Source of the DNA: Sycon ciliatum
Lineage: Eukaryota > Porifera > Calcarea > Leucosolenida > Sycettidae
Assembly (NCBI RefSeq): GCF_964019385.1
Contig: NC_088654.1
Coordinates: 5,229,597 to 5,293,596, forward strand
DNA: 64,000 nucleotides
Reading direction: 5' to 3'
Part shown: piece by piece, positions 56,263-64,000 of the stretch
Numbering within the stretch: the stretch's first letter is position 1
Layout: every line of letters starts with the position of its first letter
The notes under the pieces: generated by a model
Told to the model about the DNA's origin: nothing
The model's database searches: none
What the model saw: only the letters and a program-made list of their open reading frames with translations
Program-made: the position numbers and the translations under genes

Positions 56263-59200
56263 TTATCTCCTGCTGCCGTGGTGGTGGTAACGGTGCTGAC
56301 GGTTCATACGCTGCTGAGGGACGATAGCAGGTTGAGCGGTATCTGCAAGCCCAGGAGCCACGTCCTGTGACGATACTTCTAACGGCACTAACCTTTGGAT
56401 CGGCCTCAACAGGGTACTGGTACTCAACTTAACCTTGGCAACACGACGCTTACCATCTCGACCAGGGAATAACTCGATGATCCGTCCCAAACGCCAGAAC
56501 TGTTTGCGCTTGGTATCATCGAGAACAAAGACAACATCACCCACAGCTAAAGGGCGCGACATGGTCTGTTGGTGTTTGTTCAGCTGACTTAGGTACTCCA
56601 CCTCCCAACGATTCTTGACATGCTCCAGTGTCCGACTGAGGTAACGCAATCTCGATGACATCTGCGCAGCGTCCAGGGTACCTGCTGGCTTCTCTGACGA
56701 CATCCAGATGTCACCCATCATCATTGCAGGAGTTACTGGTGGCTCATCCAGGCTATCAGACACATAAGTTAGCGGACGAGTATTCACCACTGCTTCAACC
56801 TCATACAAGAGGGTCTCAAGCTCCTGGACCTTCAGAAACGCTGTTCCCATTACCTTTTTCAAGGCACTCTTCACTGTGCCAACCATTCGCTCATAGAAGC
56901 ATCCATGCCATGGTGCAGCTGGAGGATTGAACATCCATGTCACACCCAGTTTGTCAGATGCCGCCTTGAACGTTGTAGCGTTGTCAGACCTGATCCGAGA
57001 CGGCAAACTCCGTCTCGCGACAAACTTCCGAAATGCCATCAAGAATGACTCGGCACTTAAACTATCGACCACCTCCAAGTGAACTGCTCTGGTGGTGGCA
57101 CACACAAACAATGCTATCCATACCTTCGGAGATGACTCACCACGGCGCACGTACAACGGACCAGCATAGTCGATGCCGGTAGTTGCGAACGGCCTCTCGT
57201 GAACAACTCGGTCTTCCGGCAGCGGCGGGCAGACTTCTGAGGCAGCCTTAGCCTTGTAGCGGTGGCATGTAACACATCGCTGAGTAATGTTGCGTAGCGC
57301 CCGTCGACCACCGATAATCCAGAATTTCTGACGGATGAACGACAAGACTCCTTCTACACCTTGGTGCATCCTTTCAACATGCATTTTCTCCAACAGCAAC
57401 TCGGTCAGATGATGTTTGCCTAACAGGACTGGGTGCTTGGCTCCATACGCCAACTCGCTGTGCTGAAGTCGTCCCCCGGCTCTGAGCACTCCATGCTCAT
57501 CCAGAAACGGTGCAAGCTGATACACCTTCGACCCAGGCTTCACTGGTTGACCTTGCTTGATCAGCTCAAGATCCTCAGCGAAACATGCGGCTTGAACGAT
57601 GCGGTACAATACGTTGTCTGCTGCAAAATAGAGTTCAGCACGAGGCTCAGTGTGCTTCCACTGCAACATCCGAGTCACCATGCCCTGTGCCCTCGACCAT
57701 TTACTGAATCGGAGCCACCATTCCTTATCAGATTCTCGACTACAGGTGGTGGCTGACACTCGTACTTCTACACTGGACTCATCTGTAGCTGCGGTTGAGG
57801 ATGCGGTGGGCCAGTCATTGGGCTCCGTGATCCAGGTTGGTCCGCCCCTCCAGAACGGACTACGGATCTGCTGTGCACTACTCCCACGCGACGGTAAATC
57901 TGCTGGGTTGTGAAGGCCTGGGCAATGGTTCCACACAATGCCGACCTTCTTCGATATCTCTTGGACTTGACTGACGCGGTTAGCCACAAATGTTATCCAT
58001 TTGTACGATGGATTACTGAACCAATGAACAGTAGTGAGCCTGTCAGTCCAGCCATAGACTTGCGTGACGGTCACACGCAGCTCCTTCACCACAAACTCAG
58101 CGTAGCGAGCCGCTAGACATACTGCTTGTAACTCAAGGCGGGCTAACGTGGGTGGAGACACGGGTACCACTTTGGCCTTGGCAAATACCAAGTGCGACTG
58201 TCCATTGACGACTGCATACAAACAACATCCAAACGCTTTCTCACTGGCATCGGCGAAGGCATGAAGCGCAATCGGCGTGTCAATATTGCAGCAAATCCAA
58301 CGTGGTATGTCAATGCTCCCCACTTCGGCCAACTCTCCCCACCATTGCGCGCATGCGGCTGCGATGCCATCAGGCAACTTATCATCCCAGTCGCCTCCGA
58401 CTTTCCAGGCTTGCTGTAGCAGTATCTTTCCGGGCACAACTGCCGGTGCTGCTAGACCTAGCGGATCAAACACTGACGCAACACACTTGAGGAGGGATCG
58501 CCGGGTCCAAACAGACGGCCTATCGGACTCGCCTAGCGCTGCTATGCTGAGCAAGTCATCACTGGTTTTCCATTTCAGACCGAGAACTTTATCTCCGGCC
58601 TCTGGATTGCACGGGATTTCGTTGTCTCGCCACTTGCGTAACTCCATGCCAGCATCCGTAAGCACACGCACGCTGAACTCTTGCATCTCCTTAGCTTCCG
58701 AGGCATTTGAGACACTAGAGACCAAATCGTCAACGTAGAAACTCGTGAGCAAGAGATCAATACGATCTCGCTCTTTGGGTGCAGACAACGCCCGTAGCTC
58801 CTTCAAGTGATGCTGAATCACCGCAGTAAGCATGTATGGCGAGCAGTTTACGCCAAATGGCAGTTTCGTTAGCCTCCAGGTTAACAGTTCATCGCTGTCG
58901 CTTCGACCGGGCCACAAGAAACGCAGGTACGGACGGTCTTCGGGATTAACCGCGACCATGAAGAAAGCCTTGCGGATGTCCGCTTGCAGCGCGCTCTTAT
59001 ATTCACGGAACCGTAATAGCATACCTGCGAGACTCGGCAATAGCGACGGTCCAGGGTCAACCATGTCGTTCAACGACTTGCCATCTGGCGCCGTCGCCGA
59101 GGCATTGAACACCACTCTTAACTTCGTGGTTGCAGCGTGCTCGCGGAACACACCATGATGCGGTACATAGTACCCGGCATCGCTCTCACATGGCTCCAGC

Positions 59201-60285
59201 TCAATTGCTCCAAGCTCTCGGTACTCCCTGATCAGCACATCATCATAGAGCGCACGCTTCCCATTCCTCTTCAGCTTTTCAAGAAGCCGCGTTGCGATGA
59301 CTCTAGCTTGAGCAAAGTTATCCGTTGGCCGACGCTCATTTCGCCACAAGAGACCCACTTGGTACCCGCTACCCTGGCGACATAGCGGGAAAGATGGCAG
59401 GTGCTGATGTTGTTCTGGAGGTTCATCCAACTGCCATAGTTTGTCGATGTGGGCTGTAACACATGACACAGTCACCGGCTGACTGTTTCGACTCGGTGCA
59501 GACGCTGGACCAGATAATACATTACCTATCTCTGTGTTCCACACCGTCTCACCATTAACTTCCTTCTTGCTGTGCAGTACCGCGTTGATATAGTCTGCAC
59601 CAATCAGCATATGTATTTCGTCTGATGTCCCTTGTTGAGGCTTGTCACTCAGCTCTACTCCCCAACTGTGCCACTGCGCAATGGTCTGCGGACTTGCGCA
59701 CTTCAGGTCCAGCTCAAGCGTTGGTTTCACGAACGCGCGTACCCGAATGCTAGCGGAGCTACCCTGGATCGTGATGGCGTACTTATCCATGCGCTGTTGG
59801 GTTTGTTCCGCGCCGAACGGCTTCACCTCTACATTTTCAACCCCAACGTGTTCTGCATCGATTGCTGACACCAACGCTGCAGTCACGAATGACGCCTCAG
59901 CACCCGAGTCCAGGAACACGCGAACCTTCGCGTTTCGAGTTCTTCCCTCAACTCGTGCCACTCCGGTCATCAGCCGCACACTTGGCGAGTGTAGACAGCA
60001 CGACCCAACATTCTTCTCCGTAACTATCTCAGTCGGTTTCTCCCGGCTGTAACCTGCTCTATCCAACACATCATGTATTAGCAGGTGGTGTTTCCTCTGG
60101 CATTTCGTGCATCTCGAGCCTGACCGACATTCTCTGGCCATATGGCCATACTTAAGGCAGTTCCAGCAGAGTCTCTCTCGCTGCAGAAAACCCTTTCTCC
60201 CTTCCTGTGGCAGCGACTTTAGCTGCTTCTCTGCATCTGCGACCGATATCGCCATGCACTGTGCCGACGCCGTGGGCCTTGGCAC
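56263..60285 (-). CDS. BEL/Pao pol polyprotein (protease, RT, RNase H, integrase)
   Basis: An open frame of 1340 codons. Two zinc knuckles (CWNCLKYGHMAREC and CTKC...H, about 40-71) are followed by an aspartic protease (FLDSGAEASFV, Asp126), then RT with ADIRKAFF (Asp436) and YVDD (517-520). RNase H (HAFADASEKAFG, near 679) and the integrase zinc finger (His969/974, Cys1004/1007) come next. The catalytic core follows (Asp1039, Asp1101, Glu1132), then the C-terminal BEL-type domain (about 1230-1310, ending in a His/Arg-rich tail). The Asp-Glu spacing of 30 residues looks shorter than in many BEL elements. There is no internal stop. The frame is continuous with gag upstream, so the first residues here are not a true start. 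Confidence 0.9.
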   Translation of the reverse strand: MPRPTASAQCMAISVADAEKQLKSLPQEGRKGFLQRERLCWNCLKYGHMARECRSGSRCTKCQRKHHLLIHDVLDRAGYSREKPTEIVTEKNVGSCCLHSPSVRLMTGVARVEGRTRNAKVRVFLDSGAEASFVTAALVSAIDAEHVGVENVEVKPFGAEQTQQRMDKYAITIQGSSASIRVRAFVKPTLELDLKCASPQTIAQWHSWGVELSDKPQQGTSDEIHMLIGADYINAVLHSKKEVNGETVWNTEIGNVLSGPASAPSRNSQPVTVSCVTAHIDKLWQLDEPPEQHQHLPSFPLCRQGSGYQVGLLWRNERRPTDNFAQARVIATRLLEKLKRNGKRALYDDVLIREYRELGAIELEPCESDAGYYVPHHGVFREHAATTKLRVVFNASATAPDGKSLNDMVDPGPSLLPSLAGMLLRFREYKSALQADIRKAFFMVAVNPEDRPYLRFLWPGRSDSDELLTWRLTKLPFGVNCSPYMLTAVIQHHLKELRALSAPKERDRIDLLLTSFYVDDLVSSVSNASEAKEMQEFSVRVLTDAGMELRKWRDNEIPCNPEAGDKVLGLKWKTSDDLLSIAALGESDRPSVWTRRSLLKCVASVFDPLGLAAPAVVPGKILLQQAWKVGGDWDDKLPDGIAAACAQWWGELAEVGSIDIPRWICCNIDTPIALHAFADASEKAFGCCLYAVVNGQSHLVFAKAKVVPVSPPTLARLELQAVCLAARYAEFVVKELRVTVTQVYGWTDRLTTVHWFSNPSYKWITFVANRVSQVQEISKKVGIVWNHCPGLHNPADLPSRGSSAQQIRSPFWRGGPTWITEPNDWPTASSTAATDESSVEVRVSATTCSRESDKEWWLRFSKWSRAQGMVTRMLQWKHTEPRAELYFAADNVLYRIVQAACFAEDLELIKQGQPVKPGSKVYQLAPFLDEHGVLRAGGRLQHSELAYGAKHPVLLGKHHLTELLLEKMHVERMHQGVEGVLSFIRQKFWIIGGRRALRNITQRCVTCHRYKAKAASEVCPPLPEDRVVHERPFATTGIDYAGPLYVRRGESSPKVWIALFVCATTRAVHLEVVDSLSAESFLMAFRKFVARRSLPSRIRSDNATTFKAASDKLGVTWMFNPPAAPWHGCFYERMVGTVKSALKKVMGTAFLKVQELETLLYEVEAVVNTRPLTYVSDSLDEPPVTPAMMMGDIWMSSEKPAGTLDAAQMSSRLRYLSRTLEHVKNRWEVEYLSQLNKHQQTMSRPLAVGDVVFVLDDTKRKQFWRLGRIIELFPGRDGKRRVAKVKLSTSTLLRPIQRLVPLEVSSQDVAPGLADTAQPAIVPQQRMNRQHRYHHHGSRR

Positions 60286-60321
60286 GGATCGTTCTACTGG
60301 CTTCCTGGCAGTATCACCCTG

Positions 60322-61134
60322 TCATCCGTGCGCGACCTGGTAAGACGCGCCGTGCTCCTGTACCTGGCGCAGTGACATCCCGTAGCACTGCCGTTCGACC
60401 AGGTACGTCTTCATCTCAGGTCCGCATTGCTCCAAGATTACCTGCTTTGCCATTGCTTGCAGCACCGGGGACATTTTTCCTATATCGGCGCTATACTTGG
60501 TGTCCACCTCGCCATCTTCTGTCATAGCGAGTGTGGCCCACACCTCTACCTCTCGGCAAACACGGACAACGTATTGATGAAACGACTCATCTGACCGCTG
60601 CTTGCCTGTCAGCAATGTCTTCCACGCTTTATCCGGAGTCTTTCCGAGCGAGGCAAGCAACTCTCGTTTTGCTTCCTCGTAATTATTGCATCCAATACAT
60701 ATCCTCTCCGCTTTGCTACCCGCTAGCGCATTGCGCAGTCGCAGCAGCCATTCGCTTTCTTCGAACTCGTTCTTGGAACAGATGTCCTCGAACAGGTCAA
60801 GATAACGCTCCAATGGCTGCGTTCCATCATATGAGGGGATTTTCATCACCGGTTGACGCCCACCGCTGTGACTGGGAGATTCCTCTGTACCTCCCATCGT
60901 GGCTTTACCCTCACCCTCCTGCGCATTGGCGATGCGCTCGTTAATCTCCTTTAGTGTTTTGGAAAACTCGGTGCGGAGCGCCTCCTCTCGCCGTCTGGCA
61001 CTGCGCTCCTCACGCTCCGCGTACTGTTGGAGCCTCTGCTCCACATGTACCTTCAACAACTCGCCTTCTAATCCTAACCGCTCTCCATTGTCGATAAAGC
61101 TGGCTTCCAAATTGTTCCATAGTTCCTCTGCCAT
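60322..61134 (-). CDS. BEL/Pao gag
   Basis: From the ATG at 61134 (MAEELWNNLEASF), 270 codons. It has a charged coiled-coil-like stretch (about 25-75, EQRLQQYAEREERSARRREE) and then the capsid-like domain typical of BEL gag (KIPSYDGTQPLERYLDLFED ... ALAGSKAERI). It stops at TGA (60322-60324) before the zinc knuckles. The next 12 codons are open and lead in the same frame into pol. Either a single nonsense mutation or a readthrough signal separates gag and pol. Confidence 0.85.
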   Translation of the reverse strand: MAEELWNNLEASFIDNGERLGLEGELLKVHVEQRLQQYAEREERSARRREEALRTEFSKTLKEINERIANAQEGEGKATMGGTEESPSHSGGRQPVMKIPSYDGTQPLERYLDLFEDICSKNEFEESEWLLRLRNALAGSKAERICIGCNNYEEAKRELLASLGKTPDKAWKTLLTGKQRSDESFHQYVVRVCREVEVWATLAMTEDGEVDTKYSADIGKMSPVLQAMAKQVILEQCGPEMKTYLVERQCYGMSLRQVQEHGASYQVAHG

Positions 61135-61144
61135 GCTCGCTCCT

Positions 61145-61162
61145 ATCCTGGCGTGGTCGCCA
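61145..61162 (-). promoter_or_regulatory. BEL primer binding site, tRNA-Arg-like
   Basis: Two bases inside the 5' LTR the minus strand reads TGGCGACCACG..., matching the complement of a tRNA ending CGUGGUCGCCA as in some animal tRNA-Arg. The next bases do not match the tRNA I recall. Confidence 0.5.
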
Positions 61163-61164
61163 AA

Positions 61165-61504
61165 TGTTATGAACCCTCTAAGATTCTCTAAATTGTCAGG
61201 ATCGTACGACCACACGGCACGAGGACAACTGTTTTCCTTTACACAGTATATTTCACTTCATCTGATAATTAACAATGAACACTAATAACACCAGCTATTC
61301 ATAGCATGCAAAAACAGCGTACATGCAAAACATAAGCAGATAAAACTGGATATAACAGCGTATACAGCAAAACGCACACAACGCATATAGCGTATGCCAT
61401 GCAGCAACATCAGCGGTACGGCGGAGTCGAAATACAACATTTCAACGAATACAATGCCATAAGCGCGAAGGCCTTTCCCAATTGAGAACTGGTGGTTTAC
61501 AACA
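61165..61504 (-). repeat. BEL 5' LTR
   Basis: 340 bp with TGTTG...CAACA ends on the minus strand, adjoining GTTAG at 61505-61509. Confidence 0.95.
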
Positions 61505-61812
61505 GTTAGCAAACCTAATGGCATAGTGTACACTCCTGCAGTCAAATCTTGAACTTCTCGTGTTCAGTTTTAAGACGTACAAGAGCAAAATATACTGTAC
61601 TGGGTATAGTATGACAAGTAGACCAAACAGAAACAAAACTAAAAGAAACGAACGTACCGGTGGGTTTCTACAAACAAAGATGTGTGCACCAATATCGCAC
61701 AGTTGCACTTTTACAAGCGTATTGCATTGCGTAGCGCGAGATTCTGAATAGATATAAAATACTTGAAAGGGCAAGGCACTAGGGTATGTTCGAGACAACA
61801 CACAGGTGCAAC

Positions 61813-61995
61813 TTATTATGAAGTACCTTCACGGAAAATATTGAGAGAACATGAAAAAGGATTCTTGGAAAGAACTACAGACTGGGTGTAGAAAAAGCGT
61901 CGCAATGACAGCACCTGAGCGCATATTCCAAAACTGGGCTGTAGATCTAGCAGTAATTCTAGTCTAGCATGGGTTTCTTGAACTTCTTCAATAAA
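61813..61995 (-). pseudogene. C-terminal relic of the Merlin-like family, right copy
   Basis: The same relic as at 5917-6093, with the same stop after the RRFF motif. It shows that the relic existed before SD1 duplicated. Confidence 0.75.
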
Positions 61996-62229
61996 TTACA
62001 CTGGGTATAGGAGGACAAGTACAACAAACAGAAACAAAACAAAAACAATTCGAACGCCCGGATTGGGTTTCTACCAAAAAAACATTAACGTGTTCAACAT
62101 GATGATCACAAGGGTACACTTTTCACAAGCTTAATGCATCGAACAGTCTGAAATTATGATACGGTAGTACGAAATACTTGGAACTGGAAAAACTAGGGTA
62201 TATTCGAGACTACACAAATGCCTAATTTA
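61996..62229. repeat. single 229-bp-type unit 3' of copy 7
   Basis: One diverged unit, collinear with 6094-6329. Confidence 0.7.
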
Positions 62230-63210
62230 TTATGAAGTGCCTTCACGTAAAACATTGAGATAACATGCAAACGGATTGTGGTCGAGACGTACAGACTGGA
62301 TGTTAAAAAAGTGACGCAACGAAAGCACCTCAGCGCACACTACAAATGGCAGCTTTAGCTTTACCAGTAATTCTAGTCTATCAGTGGTGTCTTGAACTTC
62401 CCCAATAAAGCAGGAAATGGCCTCCTCGTGATCTTTGTAGTGCCCTGATGTCCGTTGCGTATGACCTTCAACATCAGTACACGAGTATCCACGCGTACTG
62501 CTTGTCAGGCGGGAATGATCGATTGAGGAAGATTTGTAATAGATCTTGGTTCCTGGTCCTAACCATTTGTCTAAAAATGTCGGCACGCAAAAAAGGTCAC
62601 CTAAACAATCCACCATAGTCACTGCAAAGTGACTGTTCATCTCCACGGCAATAAGAATCGTACTCCCGGTTTTCGGCTTGAAAACTTCAAAATACACTGG
62701 ATGTATAAGTCCTAACGTCAAATTCTTCTCAAGCAGCCCGAAGCTTTTGGAGAGTATCCAATTATATGCACTGAATTTCGGTTTGAGCTCAACTTTCGAC
62801 GAAGTTGGTAGGTCAAACAATTTGAAGAAGCCTAGCACAACCTCCATGGGAGTTCCTTGGGCACTGGAAAGATTCGATTCAGCTACGATGGGCCATGAAG
62901 ACTTGCAAGGGTTGCACAGCCACCGATACCCGCCTTTTGAACTTGGACTAACATATATTCTGGCTGGTCTTTCGCATTTGTTGCATTGTCTTTCATTACG
63001 AATCACCTTCCTTCTCGCTAAGCAGCGTAGATATGACTCTTTGTCCTGTATATCTTCCGAAAGGTCTGTCCAAGAGTACAATTCCTTCTTCCACTGCTCA
63101 TCCTCCAGTATCATACCTGGTTGCACAATCTGGGTTCCCGTTAGACGTGCATTGGCTGCTACTCCTCGAGACGCACGAGCAGAAGCTGAGTCACCGACAT
63201 TGCACTCCAT
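62230..63210 (-). CDS. Merlin/IS1595-like transposase-derived protein, catalytically dead (copy 7, subtype B)
   Basis: A 326-codon frame from the ATG at 63210. The zinc ribbon is CNKC...CNPC, with LFDLPTSSKVELKPK and KWLGPGTKIYYKSSS, and Phe/Lys/Ser at the former catalytic positions. It is the intact counterpart of frameshifted copy 2. AATAAA overlaps the stop at 62226-62231. The subtype-specific C-terminal segment (KLKLPFVVCAEV) is shared with copy 2 but not copy 4, so copies 2 and 7 are the closest pair. Confidence 0.72.
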   Translation of the reverse strand: MECNVGDSASARASRGVAANARLTGTQIVQPGMILEDEQWKKELYSWTDLSEDIQDKESYLRCLARRKVIRNERQCNKCERPARIYVSPSSKGGYRWLCNPCKSSWPIVAESNLSSAQGTPMEVVLGFFKLFDLPTSSKVELKPKFSAYNWILSKSFGLLEKNLTLGLIHPVYFEVFKPKTGSTILIAVEMNSHFAVTMVDCLGDLFCVPTFLDKWLGPGTKIYYKSSSIDHSRLTSSTRGYSCTDVEGHTQRTSGHYKDHEEAISCFIGEVQDTTDRLELLVKLKLPFVVCAEVLSLRHFFNIQSVRLDHNPFACYLNVLREGTS

Positions 63211-64000
63211 CTTGGCGGACGACGGTGTCACATTAAACGTTAGCAGAGATCCAGTTACCTGACGGCAAAGGCTTTCGACCAGTTATTGTTTCGAAAGTAG
63301 TTTATACAAGTCCCCTAGTGATCGCATAATTCGCCAACGTGATGATTTTGTCACTTTGTTTAGTTCAACTAGCAATGTCACTAGGGGCAGAGTAACATCG
63401 GGACAGCTAATAACGCTGTCGATCTTGGCACTTGAATTTGCATTTTTGTAATATACACGTATTATACACATATATAATAATTATTTAATGGGAATCGACA
63501 CACTATTATGAGGGTCACTTTGTAATCCTGACAATTCTATCTTCCAAATTGTGATGGATTAGAGGTTTCCACCGAACTTGTTCATTTTCTTCCCAGCTTT
63601 TACCACCCCCCCCCCACCCATTCCTGCGGCGCTAAGTTAATACAAGTGTTTTGTTAGTGATGTATTCAGTGGAAAAATTCGATAATTGGTCTAATTTGAC
63701 AATAAAAGGGAAAATATTTAGCACACATCGTGTGCAGGCGAATATTGAACTCTGTTGAATCTCCTTGTCTGCTTCCAAAATCCTAGCCAAGCCTACTCAT
63801 TCGGCGGAACTTTGTCAATAGTAATTAACTACACTGGTTTATCACCTTGATTATATTTATCTACCATTCAGTGATGTCCGCTAACGGAAGACCATCACGA
63901 GAAAAGGTGTTGAGAAACAAACCATTCCAGAGATGACGTGTGCATGCTCAGATGCATGTACTTAATGACTACGCGCGCATTGTAAAAGTATGCCCATACA
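63211..64000. other. 5' flank of copy 7, no gene seen
   Basis: Collinear with 7315-8175 and 26143-26890, including a C-run near 63606-63615. The TATA-like motif is TATATTA here. It runs to the window end. Confidence 0.6.

Larger units (their letters stand above)
55829..61509 (-). mobile_element. BEL/Pao LTR retrotransposon, nearly intact
   Basis: The 5-bp duplication GTTAG flanks the element. LTRs are at 55834-56173 (3') and 61165-61504 (5'), 340 bp each, with only three differences seen by eye. On the minus strand the order is LTR, primer site, gag, in-frame UGA, pol, purine tract (GGTGGGGAGAA, 56174-56184) and LTR. The paralogous block has the empty site at 5609-5613. Confidence 0.95.
49762..64000. 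repeat. segmental duplication SD1, right copy
   Basis: Collinear with 1-8175, interrupted by the BEL element and by 52786-53462. The right edge is cut by the window end. Confidence 0.9.

Overview
This is metazoan-type nuclear DNA, most likely from a marine invertebrate. It has no operons and no bacterial genes. Almost everything recognisable is a transposable element, a microsatellite, or one repeated single-exon gene family. The initiator-tRNA-Met-like primer site of the Gypsy element and the mix of Merlin-, Penelope-, BEL-, chromovirus- and APE-LINE-type elements fit an animal. The phylum cannot be read from the sequence.

The backbone is a gene family on the minus strand, represented at about 863-1849, 6330-7314 (frameshifted), 21433-22814 (decayed), 25165-26142, 35747-36733, 50405-51391 and 62230-63210. 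Two further C-terminal relics lie at 5917-6093 and 61813-61995. The proteins (about 325-329 residues) look like Merlin/IS1595-type DNA transposases: an N-terminal zinc ribbon (CX2C...CX2C) followed by the transposase fold. In every copy that retains the positions, the residues aligned with the three catalytic acids are not acidic (Phe, Lys, Ser). Five copies still have an open frame. This is the best candidate here for an undescribed system: a catalytically dead, amplified, possibly domesticated transposase family. Two main subtypes (A: copies 1, 5, 6; B: copies 2, 4, 7) travel in large segmental duplications: 1-8175 matches 49762-64000, and 32890-37965 matches 47100-52615.

The spaces between these genes are filled with elements. 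Left part: a 59-bp minisatellite (11640-12180), a Penelope-like foldback element with hammerhead-like motifs (13057-14506), a broken APE-type LINE (17081-20760), and LINE 3' ends at 21858-22253 and 23168-23560. Middle part: TG/CT microsatellites, a tRNA-derived SINE (29543-29747), a zinc-finger fragment, a second LINE copy (30303-31985) and a reverse-transcriptase fragment. From 39722 to 47098 lies a degenerate Ty3/Gypsy chromovirus whose 5' LTR contains a mariner-like element and whose body contains two Penelope-like foldbacks. Right part: a solo BEL LTR (48693-49033) and an almost intact BEL/Pao element (55834-61504, minus strand).

Because the locus is duplicated, paralogous empty sites are visible for two insertions: the BEL element (5609-5613) and its solo LTR (34378-34382). 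This gives an internal order of events. No ordinary host housekeeping gene was recognised.
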